From: Psettodes erumei
Lineage: Eukaryota; Chordata; Actinopteri; Pleuronectiformes; Psettodidae
Reading direction: 5' to 3'
Assembly (NCBI GenBank): GCA_016785225.1
Contig: JAFBJZ010000888.1
Span: 2,732,501 to 2,796,500, forward strand
DNA length: 64,000 nucleotides
The notes below the pieces were generated by a model. The model made no database searches and had not been told where the DNA came from. It saw only the letters and a program-made list of their open reading frames with translations. Of this stretch, positions 62,201 to 64,000 are shown one piece after another (position 1 is the first letter of the stretch; every line of letters starts with the position of its first letter). A program made the translations under genes and the position numbers.

Positions 62201-62895
62201 AGCAGCTGTGCTCTCTGAGGCCCCGGCAGACAAAGGGGAGGTGGAGCCAGTGCTGCTCTCTGCAGAAAAAATCGAGCGGGAGGTTCCGAAACCAAAAACA
62301 TCCTCCACTGCGAGGGAAGCACCCGCAGCCGGAGAATTAGCGTCAGCAGCAACAGCAGAGGCAGCTGTAGCTCAGGCACAGGCCAGCCCCCTAGTCAGCC
62401 AAGAGGAGCCTCCCATAGTTGCACAACATTCGGCCGCTCAGGCAGCAGAGTGCAGCACAGCAAAAAGGCTCTCTGTTTCTGAGGCCTTAAAGCAAGAGGA
62501 AGAGAAGAAGAGGGGCTCGAAGGAGGACACACCCTCTGCCACTGACACACCCGCAGCTTCGGAGCCCGACCAGCCTCACCTGGGCGACACCTGTGAGTCC
62601 TTAAGCCCTGACATAGACGAGGCCGCCATGAAGAGGAAAATTGTAGTGGTAGAAGAGATAGTTGAGGTTAAGCAGCTTGTTAGTCCTCAGTCAGCCGGGG
62701 AGCAGTCACCTCCTCCACCTGTGCCTGAGGCAGAAGGGGAAGAACTGGACCTGGATGTTCTGGAAGCGATCGCCATTGAGCGGGCACTTCTGTCAGGGGA
62801 CGCAGGGGCCAAGGTGCAAGGGGCCTCACCTGAGGTAGACTGGGACCACTCACTGGAGGAGCCAGAGGAGAAGACCTGGCCTAACTTCATTGAAG
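59280..62895 (+). CDS. plec: Plectin isoform 1 first coding exon, giant form with S10/plectin domain
   Basis: One uninterrupted frame encodes 1205 residues plus one base. Residues 1-100 form the S10/plectin domain, a winged-helix module shared with ribosomal protein S10 (MVAGMLMP, GVMVAKKD, FAWRHFYWYLTNEGI, YLHLPPEIVPASLQR) and matching human plectin isoform 1. The ATG at 59280 is chosen because MVAGMLMP is the family start; an upstream in-frame ATG at 59235 precedes the probable acceptor. Residues 100-200 are basic linker. From about 250 to 1190 the chain is low-complexity, rich in Lys, Glu, Thr, Val, Ala and Pro, likely disordered, with a tandem repeat at 334-460, basic clusters near 671-676 and 896-908, and an acidic end (EGEELDLDVLEAIAIERALL). 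The exon ends ATTGAAG before GTTTGT in exon-2 phase. Mammalian exon 1 has only about 180 codons. Isoform 1 is known to bind nesprin-3 at the nuclear envelope. The frame runs on to a stop at 63107 if unspliced. Confidence 0.95.
60280..60660 (+). repeat. Two-copy tandem repeat inside the giant exon
   Basis: Copy 1 (about 60280-60476) and copy 2 (about 60477-60660) share the order KTKK-TV-PVKFA, then AQET--LL, then VTTKP-NK-VK. DNA identity is high around the PVKFA core (GTTAA(G/A)TTTGCAG). The unit is about 62-66 residues, so the disordered tail grew at least partly by in-frame duplication. Confidence 0.8.
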
Positions 62896-64000
62896 GTTTG
62901 TTTGAGTGTGTGCCAGTTAACCTGCTTCCCGCCTCGTCCTATTCTCTCTGCGCATGTGATGTAATTGCTCTTGCACCAAGGTTCCCACCTTTCTTTGAAG
63001 TGTGGGAGGTCTTAGGTAGGGTGTTCGTTGACTGCTCTATTGATGCCCTTCCACATTGCCATGCACTTAGATTACTTCATGCTCCAAAGAACATTCTTAT
63101 ACTGTAATTGTCTCTGACTTCTTTTCTAAAGTATTATTTAGGGTGTTCTGATTACAGTTTATGTCTTGAAGTTACATTTTACAGAGCCCAGCCCCTATTT
63201 GTGATGTGGACTAGAGGTCTCTCTTTAGGATTAGAGTTAGTAAGATGGTGAGAAGAGTCCTTTGGGATGTGGCTGTGATTTAATTATGTGTGTTAAAATA
63301 GATCCAGTATCAGTAACACTGTCATAGCACACCCTATAGTGTATTTGAGACACTGTCAGATTTCGCACAGCTATTGTGACAGGGATTCCTCCTCTGCAAA
63401 TAGTTACAAGTGAAAGTGTGTGAAAGTAAATCTTGAACTCTTAATTCATCTCACTGTTCACCTGCATCAGTGGCAGCTGTTATTCTAGTAAACAAATCAA
63501 AATCCCAAATCCCACTTTTTTTGGGTGGTGAATTCCGGTTCTGTTGGGTAATAAATTCAGCTCTGCACACTGATGCAATGAAAACAGTAATCTCTGGAGC
63601 CACCTCTGAGTGTTTGCCAAATGAGATTCTGCAGACCTGCAGTCCTTCCAACAAGGTGGGGCTGTTTGCTGAGATTCAGCCTCGCCTGATCCCTGCAGAG
63701 ATAGTAGTGCTTGAGTTCAAGCCAGACTGATGAGGAGAGGGAGGTGTGGTGCTTCTGGGAGCATTTCTCCTCTTTGCTCCAGCAATGCTGTGTTCTTGGC
63801 ACCGGTTTATGTTCTGACGTTGTGTGCTTGGTTCTCTTTTTCAGCCTGTCTTGTGTGTTAGATAAGCATGCCCCTTGCATACCATTATGCAATGGTATGC
63901 GTGGGGCAGGGGAGCCGTGTGGACTATGTGAGAGCAGTGCTGTTTGCTGTCTTTCTCTGCTTGATCTGGAGTGTAGAAGTTTGAGTGAAGTCCAGAAAAA
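62896..64000 (+). other. Plectin intron after isoform 1 exon, incomplete
   Basis: Begins GTTTGT and runs past the window end. No exon is recognised. It contains a 38-nt hairpin at 63870-63907. Exon 1a, if conserved, and the common exon 2 should lie further right. Confidence 0.7.
63870..63907. repeat. Short perfect-loop hairpin
   Basis: GCCCCTTGCATACCATT and AATGGTATGCGTGGGGC pair over 17 positions with one T-T mismatch and one G-T wobble around an ATGC loop. The stem is too short for a typical pre-miRNA unless flanks pair too, which they do not clearly do. Confidence 0.6.

Noticed and set aside
63870..63907. Possible pre-miRNA
   Set aside because: The stem is only 17 positions and the flanks do not extend it, so it is kept only as a hairpin.
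1..64000. CRISPR arrays, operons, phage or bacterial gene clusters, tRNA or rRNA genes
   Set aside because: No regularly spaced repeats, no dense coding and no tRNA B-box/cloverleaf or rRNA sequence was found by eye; the window is vertebrate nuclear DNA.

Overview
The window looks like nuclear DNA from a ray-finned (percomorph-type) teleost. It has long stretches without coding capacity, many CA/TG microsatellites, a hAT-like MITE, fragments of repeats typical of fish genomes, and vertebrate-type splice signals. There is no prokaryotic gene structure. Almost all of the short open frames are chance frames in non-coding DNA.

The window holds the 5' end of a plectin gene (PLEC, a cytoskeletal linker of the plakin family) on the + strand. 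Plectin uses many alternative first exons, each spliced to a common exon 2 that starts the actin-binding domain. Five or six such coding first exons are visible over about 47 kb: isoform 1c (15860-16049), 1f (23287-23377), 1e (38225-38270), two short candidates I cannot match to a named isoform (44423-44447 and 52768-52837), and isoform 1 (59280-62895). Every one ends with a single G of a split codon before a GT donor. That is the phase needed to join exon 2, which begins by completing an Asp codon (DERD...). Common exon 2 and the rest of the gene lie beyond the right edge.

Layout: 1-60 carries a strong 3' splice site on the minus strand, so a neighbouring minus-strand gene probably reaches in from the left. 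60-13.3 kb is apparently intergenic or regulatory, with a hAT MITE at 8150-8774. 13.4-13.96 kb is a CpG-rich block with a (CA)40 tract and a good donor, probably a non-coding leader exon for 1c. From 16 to 59 kb there are long introns broken by the alternative promoters and exons. 58.9-62.9 kb is the isoform 1 unit: a short leader exon, a small intron, then one huge coding exon. 62.9-64 kb is intron.

The alternative N-termini are known in mammals to send the same large linker protein to different places, for example the nuclear envelope for isoform 1 and adhesions for 1f. The most unusual points here are: the isoform 1 exon of about 1205 codons, against roughly 180 in mammals; a perfect 49-bp inverted repeat bracketing exon 1f; a textbook recursive-splice-site motif at 48750/48751; and in-phase internal donors in the giant exon. 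I found no sign of a wholly new gene system. The interest lies in isoform architecture and splicing.
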